The translations under genes and the position numbers were made by a program. This document shows, piece after piece, positions 1 through 7,434 of a DNA stretch of 23,899 nucleotides. The first letter of the stretch is position 1. Every line of letters starts with the position of its first letter. Location: NCBI GenBank assembly GCA_964549495.1, contig CAZJWJ010000085.1:1-23899 (forward strand), read 5' to 3'. The notes under the pieces were generated by a model. The model was not told the origin of the DNA, did no database searches, and was given only the letters and a program-made list of their open reading frames with translations. Source of the DNA: JACKBJ01 sp964549495 (GTDB lineage Bacteria > Chloroflexota > Anaerolineae > Epilineales > Epilineaceae).

Positions 1-68
1 GGAATAGCATCGCTATTGCCGACGAACAGCGGGCCGACACGGTGGATGCAGCGGCACCCGAATTGGGG
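1..68 (-). repeat. Partial copy (E0) of a dispersed palindromic element
   Basis: Read on the minus strand, these bases match positions 19245-19312 at 61 of 68 positions by eye. Five of the seven differences are single transitions and the other two fall in the apical loop. The central hairpin is AATAGC-ATC-GCTATT on the plus strand (3-17), the same stem as in the 19223-19383 copy with a different loop. Only half the element lies in the window; the other arm would be to the left. Its orientation is opposite to the two complete copies at 7265-7429 and 19223-19383. Confidence 0.8.
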
Positions 69-97
69 ATCCTGGTCCTGGCCAAGCCCGAAAGCTT

Positions 98-140
98 CGC
101 GCCCCAAGGCCACAGGCGCCCGCCCCACAACCCACCACCT
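98..140 (+). repeat. 43-bp direct repeat, left copy, upstream of yibE/F
   Basis: These 43 bases recur at 1561-1603 with one mismatch (C to T). The first 25 or so also occur inverted at 1468-1495. The repeat holds the segment CCCCAAGGCCACAGGCGCC. It lies between the half element at 1-68 and the YibE/F gene. Nothing else convincing is seen in 141-250: no gene and no clear ribosome binding site. Confidence 0.8.
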
Positions 141-250
141 CTGTCCATCCGCCCGCCGACCTGTTCCGATCGGGTTTCCCGAGTTGAGCGCCATACCGGC
201 CACACAAGCACTTTGCCAGCCAGCAGTCGCCTGCCATCATCTGGTGCGCG

Positions 251-1417
251 ATGAACAGACCTCCTGCGACCACGATTCCCGCCCTGCTCTTGGCCCTCGC
301 GACCCTGCTGACGAGCGGCCCCGCGTGGGCACCGCCCGTCCTGGCTCAAGACGCATCCGCAGCATCGACCGAGCAATTCGAAGCGCGCGTCGTCGAGGTG
401 CTCGACGAGCAGCAGGTCGACATGGGCGGTCGGGCGCAGTTGGTCCAGACCCTTCAGATCGAGCTGACGCGCGGCGACGAGGCCGGCCGCAGCCTGATCA
501 TCGAGCACGGACAGTGGGCCGCGGTGCACGTCCAGCGCTACCAGGCCGGCGACCGGATCATCGTCGAGCGCGCCACCGACGCCGCGGGCGGGGCCATCTA
601 CTACATCACCGACTACCAGCGGCGCGCGCCCATGCTGGGGCTCTTCCTGCTCTTCGTCCTCGTCGCGCTCGTGGTCGGTCGGGCGCGCGGCGCCGCCTCG
701 CTGATCGGGATGGGCCTGTCCTTCCTGGTCCTCTTCGCCTTCGTGCTGCCGCAGATCGAGGCCGGCCGCGATCCCATCCTGGTGGCCATCCTGGCCGCCG
801 CCCTGATCATCCCCTTCAGCTTCTACTTGGCCCACGGCCGCAGCTGGAAGACCACCGCCGCCGTCATCGGCACCCTGATCACCCTGCTCTTCACCGGCCT
901 CCTGGCCCAGCTGGCCGTCCGCGCCACCCGCCTCACCGGTTACGCTTCAGAGGAAGCCTATTTCATCCAGGCGGCGGATCCGGGCCAGATCAACCTGCGC
1001 GGCCTGCTCCTGGCCAGCATCATCATCGGCCTGCTGGGCATCCTGGACGACATCACCATCTCCCAATCCGCCATCGTCCAGCAGCTGCGCCAGGTCTCGC
1101 CCGAGATCTCGCTGCGCGAGACCTTCTCGCGGGCCATGGACGTCGGCCGCGACCACATCGCCTCCCTGGTCAACACCTTGGTCCTGGTCTACGCCAGCTC
1201 GGCCCTACCGCTGCTCTTGCTCTTCACCTCCGGTCAGACCTCCTTCCGCCAGGCCATCAACTACGAGGTCGTCGCCGAAGAGGTCGTCCGCACCCTGGTC
1301 GCCTCCATCGGCCTCATCGCCGCCGTCCCGATCACCACCGCGCTCGCCTGCTACCTCTCCACCCGCGGCAACCTCGATCCCCCCACCGACGATCCCCACC
1401 TTCACCACCACCACTAG
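251..1417 (+). CDS. YibE/F family multi-pass membrane protein
   Basis: A 388-residue protein that looks like a complete YibE/F family member (PF07907 type). Residues 1-32 form a signal-peptide-like segment ending near VLAQ. Residues about 40-120 are a soluble extracytoplasmic domain with alternating beta character. From residue 127 there are about seven to eight hydrophobic helices, starting LGLFLLFVLVALVVG. The conserved family features around LLLASIIIGLLGILDDITIS and a later MDVGRDHIASLVNT segment are present. The protein ends in a short histidine-rich tail (HLHHHH), which could bind metal but is unproven. YibE/F proteins are membrane proteins of poorly defined function, so transport is only a guess. 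Start: the ATG at 251 gives the expected signal peptide, though no strong Shine-Dalgarno precedes it. The gene stands alone, converges on rtcB, and is flanked by the 43-bp repeats. Confidence 0.9.
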   Translation: MNRPPATTIPALLLALATLLTSGPAWAPPVLAQDASAASTEQFEARVVEVLDEQQVDMGGRAQLVQTLQIELTRGDEAGRSLIIEHGQWAAVHVQRYQAGDRIIVERATDAAGGAIYYITDYQRRAPMLGLFLLFVLVALVVGRARGAASLIGMGLSFLVLFAFVLPQIEAGRDPILVAILAAALIIPFSFYLAHGRSWKTTAAVIGTLITLLFTGLLAQLAVRATRLTGYASEEAYFIQAADPGQINLRGLLLASIIIGLLGILDDITISQSAIVQQLRQVSPEISLRETFSRAMDVGRDHIASLVNTLVLVYASSALPLLLLFTSGQTSFRQAINYEVVAEEVVRTLVASIGLIAAVPITTALACYLSTRGNLDPPTDDPHLHHHH

Positions 1418-1422
1418 ACCGC

Positions 1423-1460
1423 CCCTGGTAGACGGGTCTCCTACGCCTCTGTCTACAGGG
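1423..1460 (+). terminator. Stem-loop just after yibE/F stop
   Basis: CCCTGGTAGAC (1423-1433) pairs with GTCTACAGGG (1451-1460) apart from one bulged G, six bases beyond the TAG stop. No run of T follows, so intrinsic termination is plausible but not shown. The large inverted repeat at 1468-1585 lies right behind it and may help block read-through between the convergent yibE/F and rtcB genes. Confidence 0.45.
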
Positions 1461-1467
1461 CTCCAAG

Positions 1468-1603
1468 CGGGCGCCTGTGGCCTTGGGGCGCGAGGCCGCA
1501 GGCCGTGTGCGACGGCAGCACTCAGCGGGACCGGACATCCGCCTTCTGGCACCCGGACCTCGCGCCCCAAGGCCACAGGCGCCCGTCCCACAACCCACCA
1601 CCT
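1468..1603. repeat. Inverted repeat plus right copy of the 43-bp direct repeat
   Basis: Bases 1468-1495 and 1558-1585 are perfect 28-bp inverted repeats separated by 62 bases. The right arm is also the start of the 43-bp sequence shared with 98-140, continuing to 1603. The structure lies between the convergent yibE/F and rtcB genes and could fold into a long hairpin on either transcript. Confidence 0.85.
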
Positions 1604-1629
1604 CCGTTCCGTCAATCCGTTCCGTCGAT
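1604..1629 (+). repeat. Two tandem 13-bp units
   Basis: CCGTTCCGTCAAT (1604-1616) is followed at once by CCGTTCCGTCGAT (1617-1629). A decayed further copy (CCGTCCGCCGTTCC) follows. This is a short low-complexity tract adjoining the 43-bp repeat. No gene is seen between 1604 and the rtcB stop. Confidence 0.7.
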
Positions 1630-1685
1630 CCGTCCGCCGTTCCGCCCGACAACCCACTCCGAGGCGCACGCCTCGCCCCACCCCA

Positions 1686-3167
1686 TCAACCCTTGACCAC
1701 CCCGAGCGGCTCCAAACGCACGACCTTGCGCCCGATCCCGGCACCCTCGACCACGTCGACCACCTCGCGCACGTCCTTGTAGGCCTCCGAGATCTCCTCG
1801 TCCACCGTCGCCCGGCTGGCCGCGCGCACCAGAATCCCGCGCGACTCGAGCTCCGCCCGGACATCGCGCGGCCGCGCCACCCGCTTGGCCGCCCGCCGCG
1901 ACATCCGCCGGCCGGCCCCATGGCAGCAGGAACCAAAGCTCTCCTCGAAGGCCGCCCGCGTCCCCAAGAGCACGTAGCTGTCGCGCCCCATGTCGCCCGG
2001 CACCAGCACCGGTTGCCCCAAGGCCCGATACGCTTCCGGCAGCTCGGGATGCCCCGGCGGGAAGGCCCGCGTCGCGCCCTTGCGGTGCACGCAGAGCGAG
2101 CGGGGCTGACCGTCCACCCGATGGGTCTCGATCTTGGCGATGTTGTGGGCCACGTCGTAGACCAGCCTCGACCCCTCGGCCGCCGCCTCGCCGAAGTGGG
2201 TGGCCAGGCTCCGCCGCACCTGCTGCATGATCAGCTGCCGGTTGGCGAAGGCAAAGTTGGCCGCCGCGTTCATCGCGCCCCAGTAGTCGCGCCCCTCCGG
2301 GCTCGATAGCGGCGCGCAGCAGAGCTGCTTGTCCGGCAGATCGATGCCGTAGCGACCCGCCGCCGCCACCATGATGTCCAGATGGTCGTCACAGACCTGA
2401 TGGCCCAGGCCGCGCGAGCCGGTGTGGATCATCGCCGCCACCTGACCCGTCTCCAAGCCCAGGGCCCGCGCCGCCTCCGGCTCGTAGACCTCGCGCACCA
2501 CCTGCAGCTCCAGGAAGTGGTTGCCCGAACCCAGGGTGCCCAGCTGATCGCGGCCGCGCCGGCGCGCGCGGCGCGAGACCTTCTCGGGCTCGGCGCCTTG
2601 GAGGCGGCCGCCGGCCTCGCAGTGGTCCAGGTCCTCGGGCCGCCCGTCGCCCCGGTCGACCAGCCATTCGGCTCCGCGGTGCAAGACGGCCTCGAGCTCG
2701 TCTTCGGAGAGCACCAGATCCCCGCGCGAGGAGCCGACGCCCGAGGGCACGCGCCGCGCCAAGTCGTCGATCCAGTCCGCCAGGCGCGGGCGAACCGTCT
2801 CCTCGGTCAACGGCGTGGCCAGCAGGCGCACCCCGCAGTTGATGTCGTAGCCCACGCCGCCGGGCGAGATCACGCCCTCTCCATCGGCGGCCGCATCGAA
2901 GGCGGCCACGCCGCCGATGGGAAAGCCGTAGCCCCAGTGGATGTCCGGCATGGCGATGGAGGGTCCGACGATGCCCGGCAGATGGGCCACGTCGATCACC
3001 TGCTGCAGGGCCTGCTCGCCCTCCAGATCGTCGATCATGTCGGCGTCGGCAAAGACCAGGCCGTAGCTGCGCATGCCGCCGTGGCGAGGGATGCGCCAGC
3101 GCCAGTCGTCGATGCGCTCGATCTCGTAGGCCGGCCGTCTGATCCGATCTCGATTTGCCTTGCTCAT
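1686..3167 (-). CDS. rtcB: RNA-splicing ligase RtcB (3'-phosphate/5'-OH RNA ligase)
   Basis: A 493-residue RtcB, full length for the family. It joins RNA 2',3'-cyclic-phosphate or 3'-phosphate ends to 5'-OH ends using GTP and Mn2+. Metal and catalytic residues are visible: D108 and C111 in GVGYDINCG, H217 in GSGNHF, H248 in HTGSRGLGHQV, H341 in DVAHNIAK, and the guanylylated His as H416 in SCCHGAGRRMSR. Their spacing closely matches the characterised Pyrococcus enzyme (C98, H203, H234, H329, H404). One departure is GDMG where GSMG is usual, near residues 391-394. Start: the ATG at 3167 is preceded by a strong AGGAGG. In-frame sequence further upstream lies inside the archease gene and shows no RtcB similarity. 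It is the second gene after archease, 26 bp downstream. No rtcR or RNA cyclase is adjacent. Confidence 0.97.
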   Translation of the reverse strand: MSKANRDRIRRPAYEIERIDDWRWRIPRHGGMRSYGLVFADADMIDDLEGEQALQQVIDVAHLPGIVGPSIAMPDIHWGYGFPIGGVAAFDAAADGEGVISPGGVGYDINCGVRLLATPLTEETVRPRLADWIDDLARRVPSGVGSSRGDLVLSEDELEAVLHRGAEWLVDRGDGRPEDLDHCEAGGRLQGAEPEKVSRRARRRGRDQLGTLGSGNHFLELQVVREVYEPEAARALGLETGQVAAMIHTGSRGLGHQVCDDHLDIMVAAAGRYGIDLPDKQLCCAPLSSPEGRDYWGAMNAAANFAFANRQLIMQQVRRSLATHFGEAAAEGSRLVYDVAHNIAKIETHRVDGQPRSLCVHRKGATRAFPPGHPELPEAYRALGQPVLVPGDMGRDSYVLLGTRAAFEESFGSCCHGAGRRMSRRAAKRVARPRDVRAELESRGILVRAASRATVDEEISEAYKDVREVVDVVEGAGIGRKVVRLEPLGVVKG

Positions 3168-3193
3168 GCCTGGACTTTCCTCCTCGGATGGGC

Positions 3194-3616
3194 TCAGAGG
3201 TCGAACACCAACTCGGCATGGCAGGGCGCGTCTTCCTCGCAGTCGAAGACGTAGCCATGCCGGGTCAGCGCCTTGACCTGGTATCGCGGCCGATGGCGCT
3301 TCGGGTCGAAGCGCTCGCCGTGGACGATCCAACCCTCGTCGTCCGGCTCGGCCGTGGCCGGCAGGAAGCCCTCCACATCGGCCAGGAAGAAGAGCTCGCG
3401 CAGAAAGCGGAAGAAGCGCTCGTCCTCCGGCAGCCACCGCTCGATGGGCAGCGCCCGCCGTTCGTCGGCGCGAACCTCGCCCGACTCGATCAGGATCGAG
3501 CGGGCCAGATCGGCCGCGGCGCGGGCCAGGCCGGTCGCGTCGGGCGCATCGAGGCGGGCCTTCAGGTCGGCCGTATGCGATAGCAGCTCGAACGAAGCGC
3601 TGGCGATCTCGGACAT
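3194..3616 (-). CDS. Archease, RtcB activator
   Basis: A 140-residue protein with the archease fold signature. It opens with an aromatic/hydrophobic strand and HTADLKARLDA (the conserved HTAD, with the metal-binding Asp). Middle helices follow, then FLRELFFLADVEGFLP, and the end has RHGYVFDCEEDAPCHAELVFDL with the C-terminal Asp-Leu typical of the family. Archease binds Ca2+ and speeds RtcB guanylylation and turnover, and widens its nucleotide use. It lies immediately upstream of rtcB on the same strand, which strongly supports the assignment. A purine-rich AGGGAG lies about 10 bases before the ATG. A TATCAT -10-like box lies at 3676-3681. Confidence 0.95.
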   Translation of the reverse strand: MSEIASASFELLSHTADLKARLDAPDATGLARAAADLARSILIESGEVRADERRALPIERWLPEDERFFRFLRELFFLADVEGFLPATAEPDDEGWIVHGERFDPKRHRPRYQVKALTRHGYVFDCEEDAPCHAELVFDL

Positions 3617-3675
3617 CCCGGGCAGCTCCCTGCAGGACGATGGATGGACATTGGCGGATCGAGGCCCGGGTGTTC

Positions 3676-3681
3676 ATGATA
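3676..3681 (-). promoter_or_regulatory. -10-like box for archease-rtcB
   Basis: On the minus strand the sequence is CACC-TATCAT-GAAC, about 60 bases before the archease ATG. No TTGACA-like -35 is found at 16-18 bases. That position is filled by a perfect 16-bp palindrome, GGCGCCGGCCGGCGCC (3688-3703), which might be an operator or only GC-rich sequence. The 191-bp gap 3617-3807 separates divergent genes, so two promoters are expected there. Confidence 0.4.
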
Positions 3682-3795
3682 GGTGCGGGCGCCGGCCGGC
3701 GCCATGCCGCGCCCGAAAGCCCGTCACACCGCCAGTTCGACCCCGCACCGCCGTGCAACCAGCTGCCTTGGATCGCTCGGAGCGCACTGCGCTGA

Positions 3796-3801
3796 TATCA
3801 T
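3796..3801 (+). promoter_or_regulatory. -10-like box abutting the start of the secreted protein gene
   Basis: TATCAT ends six bases before the ATG at 3808. A transcript from this box would begin at or next to the start codon, giving a leaderless mRNA. The lack of a Shine-Dalgarno before this ATG agrees with that. No good -35 is seen. Confidence 0.35.
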
Positions 3802-3807
3802 CCGGCC

Positions 3808-5034
3808 ATGGCTCCCCGTCCAGACCACGGTGATCGAAGCGCGAGCGGATCGGTCCCATCGATCCGCCGACCGGCTCTGGCCTTGCTGATCTTCCTCGGG
3901 CTCGCCGGCCTTCGGTTCGCCGGCTTCGCTCCGCCGGCCGAAGCACAGATCGGCCAGGGTTGGCGTCTCTTCGGGCACGACAACGGCCGCTTCAGCATCG
4001 TCGAGATCGACACCGAGCTCGGCAGCGCGCGGGAGGTCGGCCCGACCGGCTTCCGCTCCAGCGCCGCGGCGATGTCCGCGGCGCGAGGGCCGGTGCCGGG
4101 GCCCGGATCACGCGTGTTCCCGGCCGGCACCTTCTTCGGCCTCTTGGCCGACGCCGATAACGGGCGGGACTACGTGACAGTGGCCGATCCGACGACCGGC
4201 CGGGTGGAGAAGCTGGTCGCGACCCGCCGATCGGTCGGTGGGCGCGGCATCGCCTTCGGTCCCGACGGCATCACATTGCACGTCCTGGAAACCGATGGCG
4301 AGCTCTCGACCCTGGACACCGTGACCGGCGAGCTGCGCTGGCTGGCCACCGTCCGCGACGCCAGCGGGCAGACCTTCGGTGCCTCGAGCCTGGAGTTCGA
4401 CCTGGATCGGGGCACCTTCCTGGCCATCACCTCGCGCGGCGGCAGCAACCAGCTGATCCAGATCTCGCCCTTCACCGGACGCGCCGTGGTGCTGGGCGAC
4501 CTACCGGGCATCGCGGCCTGCACGCTGGTGCGCGCGCCGGCGGCCATCCCGGGTCCCGGCGGGACGGACCTGCCGGCCGGCAGCTGGCTCACCTTCGACA
4601 GCAACAAGGGGCAGCTGCTGCTCTTGGCCGTGGACCTGGCGAACCGGACGGCCGGCATCGATCGGCGGATCGGCAGCCTGGGCATGGACTCCTCCGGTAC
4701 GATCTGCGGTGCGGCCTTCGCGGCGCCCGTCCCCCCTCCGCCCAGCCCGACGCCGCTGCCCACGCCCAGCCCGACGCCCGACCGAACCCCTGCCGCGCCG
4801 GTGACCGAAACGGCCGGCTGTGTCTGCCGCGAGGTGCGGGCCCAGGTGCCGCCGGCCATCATCAGCGACGCGCTGGCCAATCCGGCGCGCTACTGGGGCT
4901 GGCGCCAGCGCCTCGACCCGAACAAGCCGCCCAGCCCGTCCAACCCCTTGCGCGAATGCCTGACGCTGGTGGATCGCAACATCGCCTACCACCCGCTCTG
5001 GAACGCGCCGATCTGGCGGGTCGGCTGCCCCTAG
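3808..5034 (+). CDS. Secreted propeller-like protein with proline-rich linker and C-terminal Cys domain
   Basis: A 408-residue protein of unknown function. Residues 21-46 form a signal peptide (hydrophobic run, then AEA before Q47). Residues about 50-305 contain repeated strand-turn units such as TVADPTTGRVEKLV, STLDTVTGELRWLA and QISPFTGRAVVLG, which look like beta-propeller blades of the kind found in extracytoplasmic repeat proteins. Residues about 310-330 are a Pro/Thr linker (SPTPLPTPSPTP). The last 75 residues are a compact domain with four Cys (CVC, REC and GC), many Pro and Trp, and the segment VPPAIISDALANP. The Cys may form disulfides outside the membrane. The gene is monocistronic, divergent from archease and upstream of the YeeE/YedE pair by 139 bp. 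No enzymatic motif is recognised. Confidence 0.85.
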   Translation: MAPRPDHGDRSASGSVPSIRRPALALLIFLGLAGLRFAGFAPPAEAQIGQGWRLFGHDNGRFSIVEIDTELGSAREVGPTGFRSSAAAMSAARGPVPGPGSRVFPAGTFFGLLADADNGRDYVTVADPTTGRVEKLVATRRSVGGRGIAFGPDGITLHVLETDGELSTLDTVTGELRWLATVRDASGQTFGASSLEFDLDRGTFLAITSRGGSNQLIQISPFTGRAVVLGDLPGIAACTLVRAPAAIPGPGGTDLPAGSWLTFDSNKGQLLLLAVDLANRTAGIDRRIGSLGMDSSGTICGAAFAAPVPPPPSPTPLPTPSPTPDRTPAAPVTETAGCVCREVRAQVPPAIISDALANPARYWGWRQRLDPNKPPSPSNPLRECLTLVDRNIAYHPLWNAPIWRVGCP

Positions 5035-5173
5035 TCGTTCGGGAACCGCGGTCGCCTGGCTTGTCTCCAAGATTCCGCGTCGGCTTCACGGGCTGGCGTA
5101 TCGAATCGACGACCCAACGACCGAACGAGACGCAGGTTGGCGGCTCACGCCCCATCCGAGGAGACAAGCCTTC

Positions 5174-5692
5174 ATGTTGATCCTGCACGACCTCACGCCC
5201 GCACCCTGGTGGCTATCCGCCATCGGGATCGCGGCCATCTCGATCCTGCTCCTATGGACCACCGGGCGGGTCTTCGGGCTGTCGACCGGCCTGGAGAACC
5301 TCTGCGCGCTGGCCGGCAGCCGGCTGCCCTACTTTCAGCGGCCCGATCTGCGCGGCAGCTGGCGCCCCTGGTTCTTGCTGGGGCTCGTGATCGGCGGCGC
5401 CGCTTCGGCGCTCTTGGCCGGCGGCTGGGCGCCGATCTGGGATCTGGGCAGCGTCTGGGACGCCACCGTCGCGACGAGCCTGGGCGACACACCGATCGTG
5501 AAGCTGGTCTGGATGTTCGCCGGCGGCACCTTGATCGGCCTGGGCACGCGCATCGGCCGCGGCTGCACCAGCGGACACGGCATCACCGGCCTGGCGCTCT
5601 TCCAACCGGCCAGCCTGGCCGGCGTCCTGAGCTTCATGGGCGCCGCCATCCTGGTCTCCAACCTGCTCTACCGCCTACTCCTCGCGGGCTGA
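5174..5692 (+). CDS. YeeE/YedE (TsuA-like) sulfur-compound transporter, N-terminal half protein
   Basis: A 172-residue membrane protein with about four hydrophobic helices. It carries the hallmark GRGCTSGHGITG (Cys131), which in YeeE/TsuA lines the thiosulfate path, and an earlier LSTGLENLC segment. Single-chain YeeE proteins are about 330-350 residues; here the two halves are separate genes, as in many bacteria with paired 'YeeE/YedE thiosulfate transporter' proteins. A GAGGAGA Shine-Dalgarno lies about 10 bases before the ATG. The partner half starts 21 bp after the stop. The substrate, thiosulfate or another sulfur species, is inferred from the family. No TusA/YeeD-like gene lies beside it. 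Confidence 0.92.
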   Translation: MLILHDLTPAPWWLSAIGIAAISILLLWTTGRVFGLSTGLENLCALAGSRLPYFQRPDLRGSWRPWFLLGLVIGGAASALLAGGWAPIWDLGSVWDATVATSLGDTPIVKLVWMFAGGTLIGLGTRIGRGCTSGHGITGLALFQPASLAGVLSFMGAAILVSNLLYRLLLAG

Positions 5693-5713
5693 GTTCGACC
5701 GAAAGGCAAGATC

Positions 5714-6178
5714 ATGCGCAACACCGTCCTCTTCGTCCTCTACGGCAGCATCTTCGGCTTCGTGCTCAGCCGCAGCGGCTTCACCGACTTCAGCGCGGTG
5801 CAGCGGATGTTCCTCTTCGAGGAATGGTACCTCTACGGGGTCTTCGGCGGTGCCGTGGTGCTCAACACGGTCGGCCTACAGCTCCTGCGCCGCCATGGCA
5901 AGACCATCACCGGCCAAGCGATCACCTTGCCGGGCCGCCGCCTGGTCGCCCGCAACAACATCGTCGGCGGCATCCTCTTCGGCAGCGGTTGGGCGCTGAC
6001 CGGCATGTGCCCCGGCCCGATGATGGTCAACATCGGCGAAGGCAAGGTCTACGCGCTGGCCGCGCTGGCCGGCGCGCTCTTCGGCACCTGGCTCTTGGGT
6101 CGCTTCTACGACCGCGTCCGCGGTCCCCTGCACCTGCCGGATCTGGCGCAGTTCGAGGCCGGCACGGCCTCGAGTTGA
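5714..6178 (+). CDS. YeeE/YedE (TsuA-like) transporter, C-terminal half protein
   Basis: A 154-residue membrane protein (DUF6691/YeeE type) with about four hydrophobic segments. The segment FGSGWALTGMCPGPM contains Cys99, equivalent to the second conserved Cys motif of YeeE-family channels. It is in an operon with the first half (21-bp gap, GAAAGG upstream of the ATG), and the two are expected to assemble as one pore. It ends 34 bp before the convergent stop of the thioredoxin-like lipoprotein gene. Confidence 0.92.
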   Translation: MRNTVLFVLYGSIFGFVLSRSGFTDFSAVQRMFLFEEWYLYGVFGGAVVLNTVGLQLLRRHGKTITGQAITLPGRRLVARNNIVGGILFGSGWALTGMCPGPMMVNIGEGKVYALAALAGALFGTWLLGRFYDRVRGPLHLPDLAQFEAGTASS

Positions 6179-6212
6179 TCCTCCGAGTCGAATCGACGGG
6201 ATCGGGTTGGGC

Positions 6213-7148
6213 TCACTGCTGCGGTTGGGTGACCGGTTCGCCCAGGGCCAGGCGGATGAGCAGGTCGAGCTCGGTGCTGTCCAGGGCGCCTTCGACGCGG
6301 CTGGCCACCAGGCCACGAGAATCGAGGAAGAAGAACCAGGGCTCGCTGGGCAGGCCCCAGGCTTCGTAGGCCTCGGAGAACTGCTCCGGGTCGTCCAGAT
6401 CGCGGGTCTCGTAATGCAGGAAGTCGACCCGATCCTGGTAGGTGCCGTGCAGGCCTTTGAGCGAGGACAGCGCGGCGCGGCATAGATCGGTCGGGCAATG
6501 GGCCGGCGAGGCCAAGAGGATGACCGAAGGCTGGCCGCTGGCGCGCGCTTCGGCCAGGTTGGTGGTGTAGAGCGCCTCCAGCGGGTTGGGATCGCTGGTC
6601 AATTCGCTCACGTCGCCAACGTCCTCGAGGCGCGGCAACTCGACATCGGGCGGGGTCAGGCCGACCCGCGGGGTATCGGTATCGCCGGCCACCTCCACTT
6701 CCATGCTGGCCAAGCCGATCTGGCCGCTGGCGCGGGTCAGTTCGACCTCCAGGCCCCAGGGGCCGGAGGAGTCGAACTCGGTGTAGGCCACCCAAGATCC
6801 GCCGTTGGGCAGGTTGGCGCCGAAGTAGAGCGCCTCGCCGTCGGCGGCGTTGGCCGTCTCGCCGGACTGGGGCAGGATGCGGAAGAAGCGCACCCGCACG
6901 TTGCCGTCGCGGATGGGCGTGCCGCCGGCATCCAGGATGCGGAAGGCGAAGCGCTCGAGACCCAAGGCCAGCTCGCTGTTGAGGATCTCCACGCTGATCT
7001 GCTCGTCGGCCTCGGCCGGGTCGGCGCCCTCGCCGACGGGCTGCATGCCCTCCGGCGTGATCGTCGGCGGATCGCCTTGGCAGGCGGACAGGGCGCAGAG
7101 CAGGATGCCGCCGCAGAACAGGTGGATGATCGAACGGGCGCGTCGCAT
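6213..7148 (-). CDS. Lipoprotein A: FixH/YtkA-like domain plus thioredoxin-like CxxxxC domain
   Basis: A 311-residue predicted lipoprotein. The lipobox is LSAC (Cys23). Residues about 48-155 form a beta-rich domain resembling FixH/YtkA-like copper-associated domains (ILDAGGTPIRDGNVRVRFF, then GLEVELT). Residues about 195-305 are thioredoxin-like, with SVILLASPAHCPTDLC holding Cys218 and Cys223 at the position of the usual CxxC, followed by WGLPSEPWFFFLDSRG in place of the cis-Pro strand. The ATG at 7148 is chosen because it has GGAGGAAAG just upstream and starts the lipoprotein signal exactly. It is a paralogue of the gene at 7435-8523, separated from it by the palindromic element. A likely role is extracytoplasmic thiol or copper handling, inferred from the domains and the CopC neighbour. 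Confidence 0.85.
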   Translation of the reverse strand: MRRARSIIHLFCGGILLCALSACQGDPPTITPEGMQPVGEGADPAEADEQISVEILNSELALGLERFAFRILDAGGTPIRDGNVRVRFFRILPQSGETANAADGEALYFGANLPNGGSWVAYTEFDSSGPWGLEVELTRASGQIGLASMEVEVAGDTDTPRVGLTPPDVELPRLEDVGDVSELTSDPNPLEALYTTNLAEARASGQPSVILLASPAHCPTDLCRAALSSLKGLHGTYQDRVDFLHYETRDLDDPEQFSEAYEAWGLPSEPWFFFLDSRGLVASRVEGALDSTELDLLIRLALGEPVTQPQQ

Positions 7149-7254
7149 GGCTTTCCTCCGCGTCTCGGGTTTCGATGCACGCCGGTTGGAATTGGACATG
7201 ACCAGCGCGACCAGTGCGGGCTCGGTTGGGGATCTCTTCGCTGGCCGAGCCCTG

Positions 7255-7260
7255 ATTATA
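7255..7260 (-). promoter_or_regulatory. TATAAT box upstream of lipoprotein A
   Basis: A perfect TATAAT on the minus strand, predicting transcription about 100 bases upstream of the ATG at 7148. Its upstream edge is four bases from the end of the palindromic element, so the element's arm occupies the -35 region. No TTGACA match is seen there. Confidence 0.45.
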
Positions 7261-7264
7261 GCCC

Positions 7265-7429
7265 TAGTACTCTGCCACGGATGGTTTTTCGGGCTCGAGC
7301 ACCGCTGCATCCGCTGCTGCGGCCCGCTGCTCCTCGGCCGTAGCGCTGCTACGACCTCGTCGCATCAAACCACATCAGCAGCGCATCGGCACTCGAGCTA
7401 CCCGAAAAACCATCCGTGGCAGAGTACTA
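7265..7429. repeat. Complete palindromic element E1 with 29-bp perfect arms
   Basis: Bases 7265-7293 and 7401-7429 are perfect 29-bp inverted repeats (they begin TAGTACTCTGCC). Pairing continues inward imperfectly through CTCGAG. The core shares GCTGCATCCGCTG, CGGCCCGCTG and a central hairpin (CGTAGC-GCT-GCTACG, 7339-7353) with E2 at 19223-19383. The outer arms are unrelated in sequence to those of E2. It begins five bases after the stop of the leftward lipoprotein B gene. No target-site duplication is evident. Confidence 0.9.
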
Positions 7430-7434
7430 CCGGT

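Noticed and set aside
16..1431. A 471-codon plus-strand frame across yibE/F
   Set aside because: It is a shadow of YibE/F: very Arg/Pro/His-rich, without hydrophobic helices, and its start lies in the repeat element.
3168..3758. N-terminal extension of RtcB in the same frame
   Set aside because: The extension overlaps archease in another frame and resembles no RtcB sequence. The ATG at 3167 has a strong AGGAGG and the normal RtcB start.
7265..7429. E1 as a standard insertion sequence or MITE
   Set aside because: No transposase, no target-site duplication, and the arms are not shared with the other copies. A mobile origin is not excluded, but the usual evidence is missing.
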